DNA from: Glycine soja
Taxonomy: Eukaryota > Streptophyta > Magnoliopsida > Fabales > Fabaceae
Assembly (NCBI RefSeq): GCF_004193775.1
Contig: NC_041016.1
Span: 42,333,522 to 42,397,521 of the forward strand
DNA: 64,000 bases
Direction of reading: 5' to 3'
The translations under genes were made by a program, and so were the position numbers. Positions 9,623 through 21,386 of the stretch are shown one piece after another (positions within the stretch are counted from its first letter, which is position 1; the number at the start of each line of letters is the position of its first letter). The notes beneath the pieces were generated by a model. That model searched no databases, was not told where the DNA came from, and saw only the letters and a list, made by a program, of their open reading frames with translations.

Positions 9623-10852
9623 CACTAAATGATCATTTGTTTTGCACTGTAACTGGCGTTCAACACCATAAGTTGACTAACAAGAATCAGAAGATCAACA
9701 AACGATAGTCCTCGAACGAAATTTGGGTATGAAAAGGGGTAACCTCACATGCAAGGCTAAGGTTTCTAAATTGTTCTTGGAGATCCATCTCTCTAACCAT
9801 CAAGGTAGATATTTGTAGGGATTTCCTACTCAAGGCGTTAGCCACTACATTGGCTTTGCCGGGATGGTAGCTAAGCTCAAAATCATAATCTTTAAGAAAC
9901 TCTAATCATCTCCTTTGACGCATGTTCAACTCTTTTTGACTAAACAAGTACTTAAGGTTCTTATGATCACTAAACACCTCAAACATGGAGCCAAACAGGT
10001 AATGCCTCCACATCTTAAGGGCGAAAACTATAGCAACCAACTCCAACTCATGGGTGGGATAATTCCTCTCATGAGTCTTGAGTTTTCTAGAAGCATAGGC
10101 CAATACTTTTCCATTTTGCATCAACACTCCTCCTAAACCCATCTTTGATGCATCACAATACACCTCAAAGGGTTCTCTCGGGTTAGGCAAAACTAGCACT
10201 AGAGTCGTCGTCAATTTTTCCTTAAGGGTTTGGAAACTATGCTCACATTGGGTATCCCACACAAAATCTTGACCCTTACGAATTAGTCAAAGGTAAAGCT
10301 AACTTGGAGAAACCTTCTAAGAATCTTCTGTAGTATCCTATTAAGACCAAAAAACTCCTAATCATAAAAATTGATTTAGGACTCTCCCACTCAAGAACGA
10401 CTTCTATCTTAGAGGGATCTACAACTATAGCCCCTTGAGATATCACATGCCCTAGGAAACTAACTTTCTCTAACCAAAACTCACACTTGGACAACTTATC
10501 ATAAAGTTGTCGGTCCCTAAGGGTATGCAACACAATCCTCAAGTGTTTTTCATGTTCCTCTCTAGTCTTGGAGTATACCAAAATATCATCTATGAATACT
10601 ACCACAAAACTATCAAGGTAAGGGTAAAAGCCTCTATTCATGTAGTCCATAAACACACCTGGAGCATTAGTCACACCAAAGGGCATGACTAGATACTCAT
10701 AGTGACTATAACGGGTCTATCTTGCTAAACACACAAAAGCAGTTTTCGGTATATCCTTAGACTTCACTCGGATCTGATGGTAACCTGATCTAAGGTCTAT
10801 CTTGCTAAACACAAGCTCCTACCAGTTGGTCCATAAGGTCATCTATTCTTAG
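9623..10852 (-). pseudogene. chromovirus-like gypsy reverse transcriptase and RNase H, broken
   Basis: Read on minus from 10852, the fragment starts inside RT ([23 protein letters not shown]), continues with [19 protein letters not shown] and the catalytic [10 protein letters not shown], then RNase H with [25 protein letters not shown] and [11 protein letters not shown], and ends in a run equivalent to HPGKANVVANALSRKSL. Stops and frameshifts occur near 10270 and 10700-10740. A 19-base duplicated filler (TCTATCTTGCTAAACACA, near 10718) disrupts the region before MPFG. The 3' end is cut off at 9623 by the LTR of element A, and protease and the RT N-terminus are missing at the 10852 junction. 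Integrase is not present. The lineage call (chromovirus/Tekay-like) is by pattern only. Confidence 0.85.
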
Positions 10853-11323
10853 TGTGAAAATTCACACTTAGCGCAACTCCCTCTGCACTAAGTCTCACTC
10901 AATGCGCTAATTCCCACTCAGCGTAATTCCCTCTCAGGTTAGAATTGCGCTTAGTGCGCCCCTTAATTCCCTCTTGGGTTGGAATTGCGCTTGGCGAGAC
11001 ATCCAAATTTGTACTTTCCAAAATCCTAACGGTCAGAATGTGGACAATTGTCTTGGGAACCTCCATTCAAAATTTGAAGACGATCCAACGGTTAACGAAT
11101 CCGAGATAGCGATTTTACTGAAATAGGTTTAGGTAAAATTTGAAATCTCATAATTTCAACTTAGTTCAACAAAACTCTACATAAATCAACATCCACACCA
11201 AGAAATTCACACATGACTAAGTCCAGCCATACCTTAACTCATTCAAGTCAACCATATAGTCAAATAACACAATAAATACAATTAAACATCGATTTATAAT
11301 TAGTAATATTTCAAGGTGTTACA
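10853..11323 (-). mobile_element. gypsy LTR (471 bp) wedged between gag and RT
   Basis: On minus it begins TGTAACACCTTGAAATA and ends GTGAATTTTCACA, a typical chromovirus LTR start. The flanks are CTTAG and TTGGC, so there is no target duplication. One side enters RT and the other comes straight from the gag zinc knuckle. The block is rich in the CTTAGCGC motif (10867-10995). Either an inserted LTR was followed by a deletion across its border, or a recombination joined an LTR to two parts of one element. Confidence 0.7.
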
Positions 11324-11329
11324 TTGGCT

Positions 11330-12389
11330 GCTCATAATCATGGTTTTTTTGGTGAGGCATTAAGAAGTAATGTGTCCTCTTCCAAGACATTTAAAGCACT
11401 TTAGCCTTAAGGGTTTTCTTTTCTATTGTCTTCCCCTTATATCCTTTTGGCTTAGAAGGTGCCGCCCCTAAGATGCCTTGACCTTGGTCTTTCTTTGGAT
11501 AAGAGCGAAAGCCATAAGATTTTGAAGTAGGCTTCCTCTTAAGTTGTTGCTCTACCCTTATGCAAAGTTGGACTAGGTTATCTAGGTCCCTATATGGAAG
11601 GAGATCTACCTTGTCCCTCACTTCCATATTTAGTCCACTAAAGAACCTAGCAATACTTGTTCTTTCTTCCTCCATAAGCCCAACTCTCAAAAGGAGTAGT
11701 TCCATTTGTTGCCTATACTCTTCAACACTCATACTCCATTGTCTAAGCCTTTGGAGCTTGTCCATAAGCTCCCTTTCATATTAGGAGGGGATGTGCCTCT
11801 TCCTAAGGGCATTTTTCAAGTCATTCTAATACTCTACTAGAGGATCCCTATGAATCCTTTTTTCCCTAACAAGGGAAGTCCACCAATAGGGGGTATACCC
11901 TTAGAAGCTAAGGGTAGCCAAAGGAACCTTCCTTTCCTCACTTGTATGATGGCAAGAAAAGAGTTGCTAAACCTTCATTTCCCAATCTAAATATGCCTCT
12001 ACATTGTCCTTCCCATGGAAGTATGGAAGGTTAATGTTAGCCTCTTGAGGCTTTCTTTCCTTTTCTCTCCTATGGGAGTGAGATCTAGGATGTGACCTAT
12101 GCCTTCCTCCATAATAGTCACTAAGTTCTTCACTTAGGCTCTTGCAGGAGTCATGACTACTATCAGAGGCATGTTTTTATTTTCTTAACTCTTTTAGTAT
12201 TTTCCTTCTTTCTTCTTCCCTTATTTGTTCCCTCTCATCTTGACTTATTTCTACCCTCTCTTTTCCTTTTTCTTTTCTTTCTAGTTTTTCTATTCATAAC
12301 TTGAGGGAACTCAACTCATCTAATATTCTAGATAGAGGTTCCTTATGACTAGTACCCTCACCATTAATACTAGATGAACGATGACTCAT
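11330..12389 (-). pseudogene. gypsy gag polyprotein, broken
   Basis: The sense is minus from the ATG near 12389 (MSHRSSSINGEGTSHKEPL). It runs through a charged coiled-coil-like stretch, FHGKDNVEAYLDWEM and PLVREKRIHRDPLVEY, to the better kept part at 11765-11391 (MDKLQRLRQWSMSVEEYRQQ, IARFFSGLNMEVRDKVDLL, LVQLCIRVEQQLKRK). This is the retrotransposon gag core. After a frameshift near 11395, a zinc knuckle KCFKCLGRGHITS is seen with a stop just before its last cysteine. The sequence then meets the LTR at 11323. Several stop codons lie in 11800-12300. Confidence 0.8.
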
Positions 12390-14542
12390 GTTGGTTCCTA
12401 AGTTGTGTTTCTTTCTTGTTGGGGATTTGCAAAAAGGTAAAAGCTAGGGTTCAAAAGATCTTAAGATAAGCGTGATAAGAAAGAAGAAATTATTATGCAA
12501 TAACAAGATAAACTAAGCGTGACTATTAAAGAAAATATGCTATGAAAGTAAGCAAGAAATTAAAGTACAAAATATGTAAACTAGATGGATCCTAAGAGTG
12601 CTCGGATAACCACATTTGAGGTTCCCAATAAAACACTCACTATCCTGAGGGGAAATTGCCTAAAATTATTACACACAAATGAAAGTATGGTAACCTATTG
12701 GAGGCTCCCAACACACTTCCAATGAATGGCCTTTTGTTACAAAATTTGAAAGCAATGAAGGTAAACATACAAGTGTCCAATTACAAGTAAATTGCCTAAT
12801 TACAAAAAAAAATCCTCAATTTTGGTGGCTGTTCTCTATTTGGTGTTTCACTCAATTTGGAGTGCTTCTTAGTCCAAAAGCTCTTAAGGTGATTGGCCCC
12901 TTGCTTCTAGACTCAAATTCTATTGATGGCACCAATCCTCCTTTCCAATTCCCTGTAGGGTAACTCTCAAACAAGGAAACAAAGAGACAAGCAATAAACA
13001 AAAACAAAAATAAATGAAATGAAAGTTAAACCAATAGAGTTTTAAGAAGATAAATTTTCAAGGATTTTCAACAATTAAAGCAATGAATAGCACATAAAAG
13101 CAATCTATGACTCAAAGAGAAACCTAAAATGACTCTAGAATAGAGTAAAAAAAACTCAAGAAACCTCTAGTTTTGGCACATGTTTTCACACTACTTTTCA
13201 ATTGAAATTTTAGAACTAAGATTGGTCTAAAGCAAGAACTAATTATAGAATAAATTTTGAGCCAAAACAACAAGCACACTTCCCTTTCACTTATTTTTTA
13301 TTTTTTTTCCTAGACACTGATTTTCCTGCCAACTTGTATTATTTTTATTATCTTTTCCTTTTATCTAAATCACTTGGTTATTTTTTTCTAATTCTTTTCC
13401 AAATGTCTAGAAAATTTAGTAAAAATTTCAGCTCAAAATTTAAAGTGACCAATTCCCAATAATTTTTACACGTTTGTATGTGCAAGCTGCCAACACTAGC
13501 AATTTCAGACTTCAAATTTCTTTTAAGCATGGTATATTGATTGCCTTAGGTTTACTTTCAATTTTCCTATGTATATTAAACTCACTAGGCCTATTTACCA
13601 CAGTTTTAGGAGTTCAATATTCACTTAGTATCAAAATTTCAGCCAACAATTCTATCACCAAGGCTCAAATTCACAATAGACACAATCACAAGGAAACCTA
13701 AAAGTTTAAGAAAAGGTTCACAATAAAAGACTCTCTAAGAATTATGCATGAACATGTTAAGGACTAATTAACATGCAAGATTTGACTCAAATCAAATAAT
13801 AGGCTAAAAATTTTCATACACTCATGAACAAAAGAATTAGACAAAGAAACAAGAAAAAAAAAATTCAGCACAACATAAGGAATCTTATGTGACAAGTTTC
13901 ATGACTAGACGAGACTTCTATGACAAAACTACAATAGGTGAACATGTTACTCTAGATTTTTGAGGTTTTCTTCTACTTTAATCTTTTTGTAAGAATTTTA
14001 TGGTTCATGTTTTAGCCACAAAAAATAGCAATACAAAACTCAAAGGAACCTAAACTCAACACAATTCATGGTTCACAAACAAGAACAAGAAATTTGAACC
14101 ATAAAAGAAACAACAATGAAGGAGAACCTACCTGAAGGTTTAAGGGACACCTACATGAAGCTCTTGTGCTCTAACCACTCAACGGAATCTTGCTTCAGAA
14201 GCTTCTATGGAGGCTGGATCTTTGAGCTTCACTAAGGTCCTTCAATGGTGATTTTCAGCCATGGAGTTGCACCAAAAGATAAAGAAGAAGACATGAGAGG
14301 AGGTGCCATCCACTAGAGAATAAACCATGGAAGGAGAAGCTTTACCTACAAGAGAGTGCCTTGGATAAGAACCTTAGAGAGGAAGCTTTAATGGAGGAAA
14401 AGAATGAGAGAGAGAGAGAGAGGCATGGAAATTGAAGGAGAATAGGGAGAAAAGTTGAACTTTGAAGTGTGCCTCACAAGTTTCTCATTCATCAAAGTTA
14501 TGACAAGTGTTACACATGTTTCTGTTTATAGCCTAGCACATA
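12390..14542. other. non-coding 5' region of the chromovirus-like element (probable)
   Basis: About 2.1 kb of AT-rich sequence upstream of the gag start on the minus strand. I see no gene, no tRNA-like primer site and no clear LTR border. By position it should hold the leader and 5' LTR of this element. A short GA microsatellite lies near 14408. Confidence 0.35.
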
Positions 14543-14820
14543 GGAAGCTTCCTTGAGAAGCAAGGAAGGTAGCTTCCTTGGGAAGCTAGAGGAAGAAAGT
14601 TTCCTTGAGAAGCTAAAGGGGGCAACTCACACCCCTCCATTAGCTAAGCTCACTCCATGCCAAAATACATGAAAATACAATGGGAAGCTTCTTTGAGAAG
14701 AAAGGAAGGTAGCTTCCTTGGGAAGCAAGGAAGAAAGCTTCCTTGAGAAGCTAGAGGGGGGCTACTCACACCCTTCCAATAGCTAAGCTCACGCCTATGC
14801 CAAAATACATGAAAATACAA
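14543..14820. repeat. two-copy 140-bp tandem repeat with AAGCTTCC motifs
   Basis: Copies start near 14543 and 14683, each with GGTAGCTTCCTTGGGAAGC, CTTGAGAAGC and a tail through TAGCTAAGCTCAC and AAATACATGAAAATACAA. The motif is self-complementary (GCTTCC..GGAAGC). It is likely part of the LTR or leader of the adjacent gypsy element. Confidence 0.75.
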
Positions 14821-15142
14821 AATAATCGCTACTACAAAGACTACTCAAAATGCCCTAAAATACAAGGCTAAAACCATATACTACTAGGGTACCCTTAATT
14901 TGTAGGGTCCCCTACAAACCTAAAATGGCCAAAATACAAGGCCTAAAAGAAGGAAAATTTATTCTAATATTCACAAAGGTAAATGGGCTCATACTTAGCC
15001 CATGGGCCCAAAAGAAGGATGTTGCACTTAAATTGGGCAAGATCTTCATTTGCAAAATTAAACTTATGGTTAATTCTCCAAATTTTAAAAAGGGTGTATG
15101 CAACAAAAAGAATATGAGATGTTAGGTTAATTTGGGGAAGGA
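14821..15142. other. junction region before the LINE
   Basis: AT-rich, with no coding domain and no clear border. The end of the gypsy element and the start of the LINE fall somewhere here. Confidence 0.3.
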
Positions 15143-17692
15143 ATGGTGATCTGGAACTACACATGTCAGACTTTGGAGAGGTTAGGTTTCATAACATTTG
15201 CAGATCAAGATTTAGTTGGCCTAACAAGTTGGTCAAGAGAGAGTAAGGATTGGGGACAACCTAGTTTCTCTCATTTGAGACGTAGATTAGAAATCCCATT
15301 GAAGCATGAGATGCACAGGGTAGCCAAAGGATTTAATCAAAGGAGGGCAAGTCTAGAAGGTGGGGTGAGCGACCTTAGAAAAGGAGACAAAGATACTAAG
15401 TGCGACAACATCGACAAGGTTGTTAAGGAGGCATAGTCTGGATGGGATGGCAATGGGCTTGTGAGGTGTAGTTCAAAGGAGATCTAATCATGAGGAGAGG
15501 ATACTTCTTGCAAATGGGTATATCCAATACAGAGGGTGTTTTCTTTGAAAAGTTTGCTAGATCCAAATGCAAGCATTTTCCCAAAAATATTCAATATGGC
15601 AGGGGATGGAGCAAGGAAGATATAAGTTTTGCTTCAATAGTTGTGGTTGAATAGGGATTTATAGGAAGAGGTTTAAGTTGAACAAATTGGAGTGATGGAG
15701 AACCGAGACGAAGAAGCAAATCGAGAGATGAGGGATCTATCGGGTGACTTATGAAGACTTTATCATTGAACGTGTGGGGGATAAGAGATAGAATCAAAAG
15801 AAGAAGGTTACAGTCAATCATTACTAATAAGATAGATTGTTGTCTCTAACAAGAAACCAAATGTGAACACTTGGCTGATGTGGGGTTAAGGAGATTTGGG
15901 GGCTCTGAATAGAAGTGGTTAGCAAAACCATTTGAGGGTCTAGTGGGAGGCTTGCTAAGTATTTGGAGGTTTGAAACATTGTCACTAATATTCCATTTTC
16001 AGGGTGAGGGGTTCTTAGGGGTGGGAGTGGAATAAGCAGACTCTGGGGAACTTTGTATCTTGGTTAATATCAATTCATCTTGTTCTTAAGAAGGGAAGAA
16101 GATGTAGTGGGATAATATTATCATAATAGAAAGCAGATTCAACTATTCAAAGTAGTGTATTGCAAGTGATTTCAATGCGGTAGAGGATTCATTAGAAGTT
16201 TTGGGTAGGTCAAGCAACTATAGCAGAGTAAAAATGGCTCTCTTTGAAGCCTCCATTCATGATGGAGTTTTGTTAGGGAGAAGACTCTAGATGGATTAGC
16301 ATCTAGTAAATTGGACAGATTCCTTTTGTCAAAAGATTTAATACAATTATGGAATATCACACCACAATGGATTGGGCCTAAATAAATCTTAGATCATTGT
16401 GTTATGATTTTGAAAAAGGATAAGCAAAATTAGGGCAGTCAACCATTTTGCTTTTTTGATCGTTGGATGCAACATTGAGTCTTTAGAGGAAGTGGTGGAA
16501 GAGTAATGGAATTAGGAGATGAATGAAAGGTGGAAGATGTTCATAGTGAAAGAAAAGTTATAAAGATTGAAGGTGAAGCTCTAGGTGTGGTAGAAAAAAG
16601 TCTTTAGGGTTCTTAACGTTCAAATAGAAGAAAAATTAGGGGACTTGAATAAATTGGATGAAAACATTTTGGAAGGAAACCTAGAAGTGATACAAATTAG
16701 GAAGACTTTGTCATTAGATTTTTTTGAAATTGGTGACAGTCAAATAAAGTACATTAATTCAAAAGGCAAAAGTAAAAATGGAGACTTCAATTTGAGTTTC
16801 TTCCATTTTTGTTTCAAATCCAGGATGCAATAGAATCATTTGGTGGTAGTAAATTCTTAGAGTGGATGGATAGAAGGGGTAATAAAGGTGAAATTTTCTG
16901 TGAAAAACCATTTTAAGACGTTGTTTCAAGAATCATTTTAAACTTGTCCAAAGTTGGATGGAAATTATTTTAAAAAAAATATCGACAGAGGAATACAGGG
17001 AATTTTCATTTCCTTTATCTTATGAAGAAATAAAAGAGGTGGTGTGGAGTTATGAGGGGGGCAAAAGTCTAGGGCCTGATGAATTTGGATTCTCTTTTTA
17101 CAAATCATGTTGGGAAATAGTTTGAAGCAGTATATGTGAAGGCATACAGGAGTTTTATCAAAATGCAACTCTTCTGAAAGTAGTTACATTCTCTTTATTG
17201 GCCTTGATACAAAAGATTAAGTTTCCATAAAGGATAGAAGAGTACAAACTGATTTCATTAACTCCTAGTCTACAAAAGATTATTCCAAAGTTGTTGGCAT
17301 CTATATTAAAGAGGGTATTGGGAAAGGTAATCCCAAAAGTGCAGAAAGCATTCCTCCAAGAGACATGTTTTGGACAGGGTTTTGGTAACAAATGAGATAG
17401 TTGATTGGGCTCAGAGGTTCAACCAAAGTTGTTTTATTTTTAAAGTAGACTTTGAAAAAGCCTATGACTCAATCAGTTGGAACTTTCTTGAGTGCATGCT
17501 CATTAGATTAGCTTTGGGGAGAAAGATTGAGGGCCTAGATCGGAACTATTGCCTTCTTTAGTTAGGTATTAATAATAGTAAACTTCTAAATTTGTTGCAC
17601 AAAGTGGGTTAAACTTGAGGGATCCTTTATCCCCCTTTTTGTTCTTAATAGAGGCAGAAGGTTTGGGGTTGTTTAGAGAAGCAGTGAGAGGT
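15143..17692 (+). pseudogene. L1-type LINE ORF2: endonuclease and N-terminal RT, heavily decayed
   Basis: An apurinic-endonuclease-like frame starts at 15751 (MKTLSLNVWGIRDRIKRR, then a QETK motif near 15850, ASDFNAVEDSLE near 16165 and a degenerate SRLDRF region near 16310). The reverse transcriptase N-terminal part follows in 17040-17560: a KSLGPDEFGFSFYKSCW match, a LNEYRPISL-like segment near 17240, and FKVDFEKAYDSISWNFLE at about 17440-17495. Many stops and frame changes make this non-functional. Sequence 15143-15436 may be the remnant of an upstream part. The element continues after the solo LTR at 19325, after copia B at 26693, and was then cut by a hAT insertion. Confidence 0.85.
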
Positions 17693-17697
17693 CTCCT

Positions 17698-19319
17698 TGT
17701 AGAAGCAAGCTTCATGATGATGAATCAAGTTGATTCAAGAAGTTTTGATGATGACAAAGATGATGACAAAAATCCCAAAGAATGATTTCAAGATTGAGTC
17801 AACAAGTTCAAGATCAAGATTAATTTCAAGTTTCATGAGAAGAAATCAAGAAGATTCAAGAATCAAGAGAAGTTTGATTTCATGATTCAAGAGAAGTTGA
17901 ATTCAAGTTTCAAGAGAAGAAATCAAGAAGACTTCAATGGGAAGTATTGAAAAGATTTTTCAAAAAACAAACATAGCACAGTTTTGTTTTTCAAAAGAGT
18001 TTTTTACAAAATTTTCTAAGTTACCGGAGTTTTTACTCTCTGGTAATTGATTACCAATTTCTTGTAATCGATTACCAGTGGCAAAGTTTGATTTGAAAAG
18101 CTTTTAACTGAATTTGCAACGTTCCAATTGTTTTCTAAATAGTGTAATCAATTACAATATATTGGTAATCGATTACCAATGTATCTAAACGTTGAAATTC
18201 AAAATCAATTGTGAAGAGTCATATCCTTTCATAAAAAGCTTTGTGTAATCGATTACATGGTTTTGGTAATCGATTACCAGTGACAAGTTTTGAATAAAAA
18301 TCAAAAGATGTAACTCTTCCAATGGTTTTCAGGTTTTTCTAAAGGTTATAACTCTTCCAATGGTTTTCTTGACCAGACATGAAGAGTCTATAAAAGCAAG
18401 ACCTTGACTTGCATTTCAATAACTTTGACAACTTTTACACATAACTTTTTGATAACCTTTTGATAACTTTCTTCTTCTTCCTTTGCCAAAAGCTTTCTGA
18501 GTTTTCTGGTTTCCAAACTTTGTTCTTTCACAGAAAACAAAAGTGTGTTATTCATCTTTTTCATTCTCTTCTCCCTTTTCCAAAAATAATTCACCAAGGA
18601 CTAACCACCTGAATTCTTTTTGTGTCTCTCTTCTCCCTTTTCCAAAAGAACAAAGGACAAATCGCCTGAATTATTTTGTGTCTCCCTTCTCCCTTGTCAA
18701 AGAATTCAAAACGACACAGTCTAAGAATTCTTTTGATTCTTCCCTTTCCCATAAACAAAAGATTTCAAAGGACTAACCGCCTGAGATATTTTTTGTTTCC
18801 CCTTCACAAAGTTTCAAAGGACTAACCGCCTGAGAACTTTGTCTTAACACAATGGAGGGTACATCCTTTGTGGTACAAGTAGAGGGTACATCTACTTGGG
18901 TTGTTGTGACTGAGAATAAGAGAGGGTACATCTCTTGTGGATCAGTTCAAGTGGAGGGTACATCCACTTGGTTGTTCAAAGAGAACAAGGGAGGGTACAT
19001 CCCTTGTGGATCTTTGCTTGTAAAGGGTTTTACAAGGTTGAAAAGAAATCTCAAGGACTGCAGGTCGCTTGGGGACTGGATGTAGGCATGGGTTGTTGCC
19101 GAACCAGTATAAAACTCTTGTGTTTGTCTTCTTCTTCCCTTCACTTTTAATTTCCGTTGTGCACTTTAATTATCGCTTTTACTTTTGGTTAAGTTTCTAT
19201 TTATGTTCTTTACTTTCTTAACATTATAGTAAAAAGGATAGATTTCTAATTAGTAAAGGTTCGTTAATAATTAATTCAACCCCCCCTTCTTAATTATTCC
19301 GAGGCCATTTGATCCAACA
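17698..19319 (+). mobile_element. solo LTR of a Sirevirus-like copia family (1622 bp)
   Basis: It starts TGTAGAAGCAAGCTTC and ends GGCCATTTGATCCAACA, flanked by a perfect target duplication CTCCT (17693-17697 and 19320-19324) inside LINE reverse transcriptase. In order it contains GATTCAAGA-type repeats, three palindrome pairs (near 18046/18067, 18147/18168 and 18248/18269), a TATA-like TCTATAAAAGC near 18388, a series of hairpins with loop near GGACTAACCGCCT (18585-18840), five hairpins with loop GGGTACA (18850-19010), and a poly-C stretch before the end. Confidence 0.93.
18850..19010 (+). repeat. five hairpins with constant loop GGGTACA
   Basis: Loops lie at 18857, 18884, 18924, 18956 and 18993. 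Stems are ACAATGGA/TCCTTTGT (one mismatch), CAAGTAGA/TCTACTTG, AAGAGA/TCTCTT, CAAGTGGA/TCCACTTG and ACAAGGGA/TCCCTTGT. The loop never changes while the stem changes on both sides. Confidence 0.92.
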
Positions 19320-19324
19320 CTCCT

Positions 19325-20083
19325 ATATAGTAGTGTCAAGGTGGGTAAAGAAGCTCAGTTCTCCTTTCTACAGCATGCGGACAATGCTATAAATGTAGGG
19401 GAGGTGTCATATCAGAACCATTGGTCCCTAAAGACAATAATGAGAGCTTTCGAGATGGTGTCAATATTAAGAATTAATTTCTGGAAAAGTAATATGTATG
19501 GGGTAAACATGGATCAACACTTCTTTCAAGAGGCTGAGGTTTTCCTGCATTGGAAGGTTGCTTCATTACCTTTTAATTTCCTGGGTTTGTTAGATAGAGT
19601 CAACCTGAGAAGGAGCTGTTCATGGGATAAGTTGGTGCACATTTTTTAGAAGCGACTAGCAATGCGGAAAAGCTAGATAGATATCAATTATATGTAGAAT
19701 TATCATGATAAACTTTGTTTTATGTAGCCTCCCTCTATATTCCTTTTCCTTCTTTAAGGCACCAAAGTAGGTCATTCAAAAGCTAGTCAGTTTGTAATGG
19801 AGATTTTTATGGTTCAGGGGTTTAGATACTATAAAAATTTCTTGGATTAGATGCGAGAGGATCTGTTTGCCAAAGAATGATGATAGGTTATGGGTAAAAA
19901 ATATGGAATGGTTCAATATTAGCTTGCTAAATGGAGGTGGATTGTTGAAGACAAGATATAGGAAATTCCAAGATCAGGCATATGAGAAAACACCTCCTAC
20001 AAGATGATTGATTTAGTGATGGGATATTATTGGTTTGGATTCAAAAGGTTCGATAGTACGGGGATGGTTCACGAAATGTACTA
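19325..20083 (+). pseudogene. LINE ORF2, C-terminal reverse transcriptase part
   Basis: This continues the LINE after the solo LTR. The frame 19341-19649 contains FLQHADNAINVGEVSYQN (the FADDT motif decayed to HADNA), LRINFWKSNMYG and LPFNFLGLLDRVN, equivalent to the palm and thumb of L1-type RT. Beyond 19650 only scattered matches remain. The catalytic aspartate pair is lost, so no activity is expected. Confidence 0.85.
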
Positions 20084-20088
20084 GACGT

Positions 20089-21371
20089 TGTTGGATCAAG
20101 TAGCCTCGGAATAATTAAGAAGGGGGGGGGGGGTTGAATTAATTATTAATGTGTCTTGACTAATTAAAAATTTATCCTTCTTAATGTTACTAGATTCAAC
20201 TAGGCTTTTATTACTAAGTTAAGAAAGTAAAGAACAGAAACAGAAACTTAACCAAAAGTAAAAGTGGCAATTAAAAGTACACAGCGGTTAAGGGGAAGGG
20301 AAGAATCAAAAGAATTCTCATGTGGTTAGTCTTTTGAATTCTCTTGGAAGAGGGAGAAGGGAGACACAAAAGAACTCAGGCGGTTAGTCCTTCGATTCTT
20401 TTGGCAAGAGGGAGAAGTGAATTAAGAAAAAGAATAGCACAAGTTTTTGGTCAATGAACTTTTCTTGAAAGAGAAAGTATTGAACAAAAACTTTTAGAAA
20501 GATGAAGAGAAATGAATGAAAGTTCTGTAAAAGAAAACGTTATTGAAATTCATGCCATGGTCACATATTTATAATAATTTGATGACTCAAGTTAAAGTTT
20601 GTGACTCTTGGCAATTTCTTTAAAACTAGTCACCTTTTAAAAATTGTGACTCTTTTTTGAAAACTAGTCACTTAAAAGGTTGTGACTTTTGGAAAAATCT
20701 TCAGAAACAAGTCACTTTAAGAATTGTGACTTTTGGAAATTTATTTTTCGAAATCAGTCACTGGTAATCGATTACCATCATTGTGTAATCGATTACACAT
20801 AAACAAATATGACTCTTTATGTTTAAATTTGAAAATCAAAACATTTAGAAACTCTGGTAATCGATTACGAGTATTGTGTAATCGATTACACAAGTTTAAA
20901 ATGATTTGAAAATGTTTTTATCACTAGTTGTGACTCTTGAAATTTGAAATCTAACATTTTAAAATATTGGTAATCGATTACATGATTATGGTAATCGATT
21001 ACAGCTTTGTAAATCTGTTTTGAAAACAATGTTGGCTACTGGTAATCGATTACTACCTTTTGGTAATCGATTACCAGAGAATTTTACTCTCTGGTAAAAG
21101 ATTTTGTGAAAAAATTCTTGTGCTACTCAATGTTCTGAAAAACTTTTCTTAGTACTTATCTTGATTGAGTCTTATCTTGATTCTTGATTCTTGAGTCTTT
21201 AATCTTGACCTTGATTGTTCTTAAATCTTGATTCTTGAAACTTGATTGTTCTTGAATCTTGAATCTTGAAACTTGATTGTTGAAGCTTTTTGACTCCTGA
21301 TTCTTTGGAACTTTCTTAACTATTGATTCTTTGGCATCATCAAAATAATCTTGGAAGGCATTGCTTCCACA
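20089..21371 (-). mobile_element. 3' LTR of copia B (1283 bp, internally deleted)
   Basis: On minus it begins TGTGGAAGCAATGCC and ends CTTGATCCAACA. Compared with the 5' LTR it lacks the stretch corresponding to about 25243-25642, which holds all five GGGTACA hairpins. Four palindrome pairs start at 20767/20788, 20860/20881, 20973/20994 and 21045/21066. Confidence 0.92.
20566..20573 (-). promoter_or_regulatory. TATA box in the 3' LTR of copia B
   Basis: TATAAATA on minus, followed by TGTGACC, the same context as the TATA box of element D (TATAAATATGTGACT). The 5' LTR has TACAAATA at the equivalent place near 25918-25925, so the promoter copy that would drive the element looks damaged. Confidence 0.6.
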
Positions 21372-21386
21372 ATCTCCCCTTTTTGA
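21372..21386 (-). other. polypurine tract of copia B
   Basis: On minus, CAAAAAGGGGGAGAT lies immediately before the 3' LTR. The identical tract precedes the 3' LTR of element D. Confidence 0.85.

Noticed and set aside
12390..14542. A host gene or a full LTR upstream of the chromovirus gag
   Set aside because: No coding domain, primer site or paired terminal sequence could be found, so only a probable leader/LTR region is stated.
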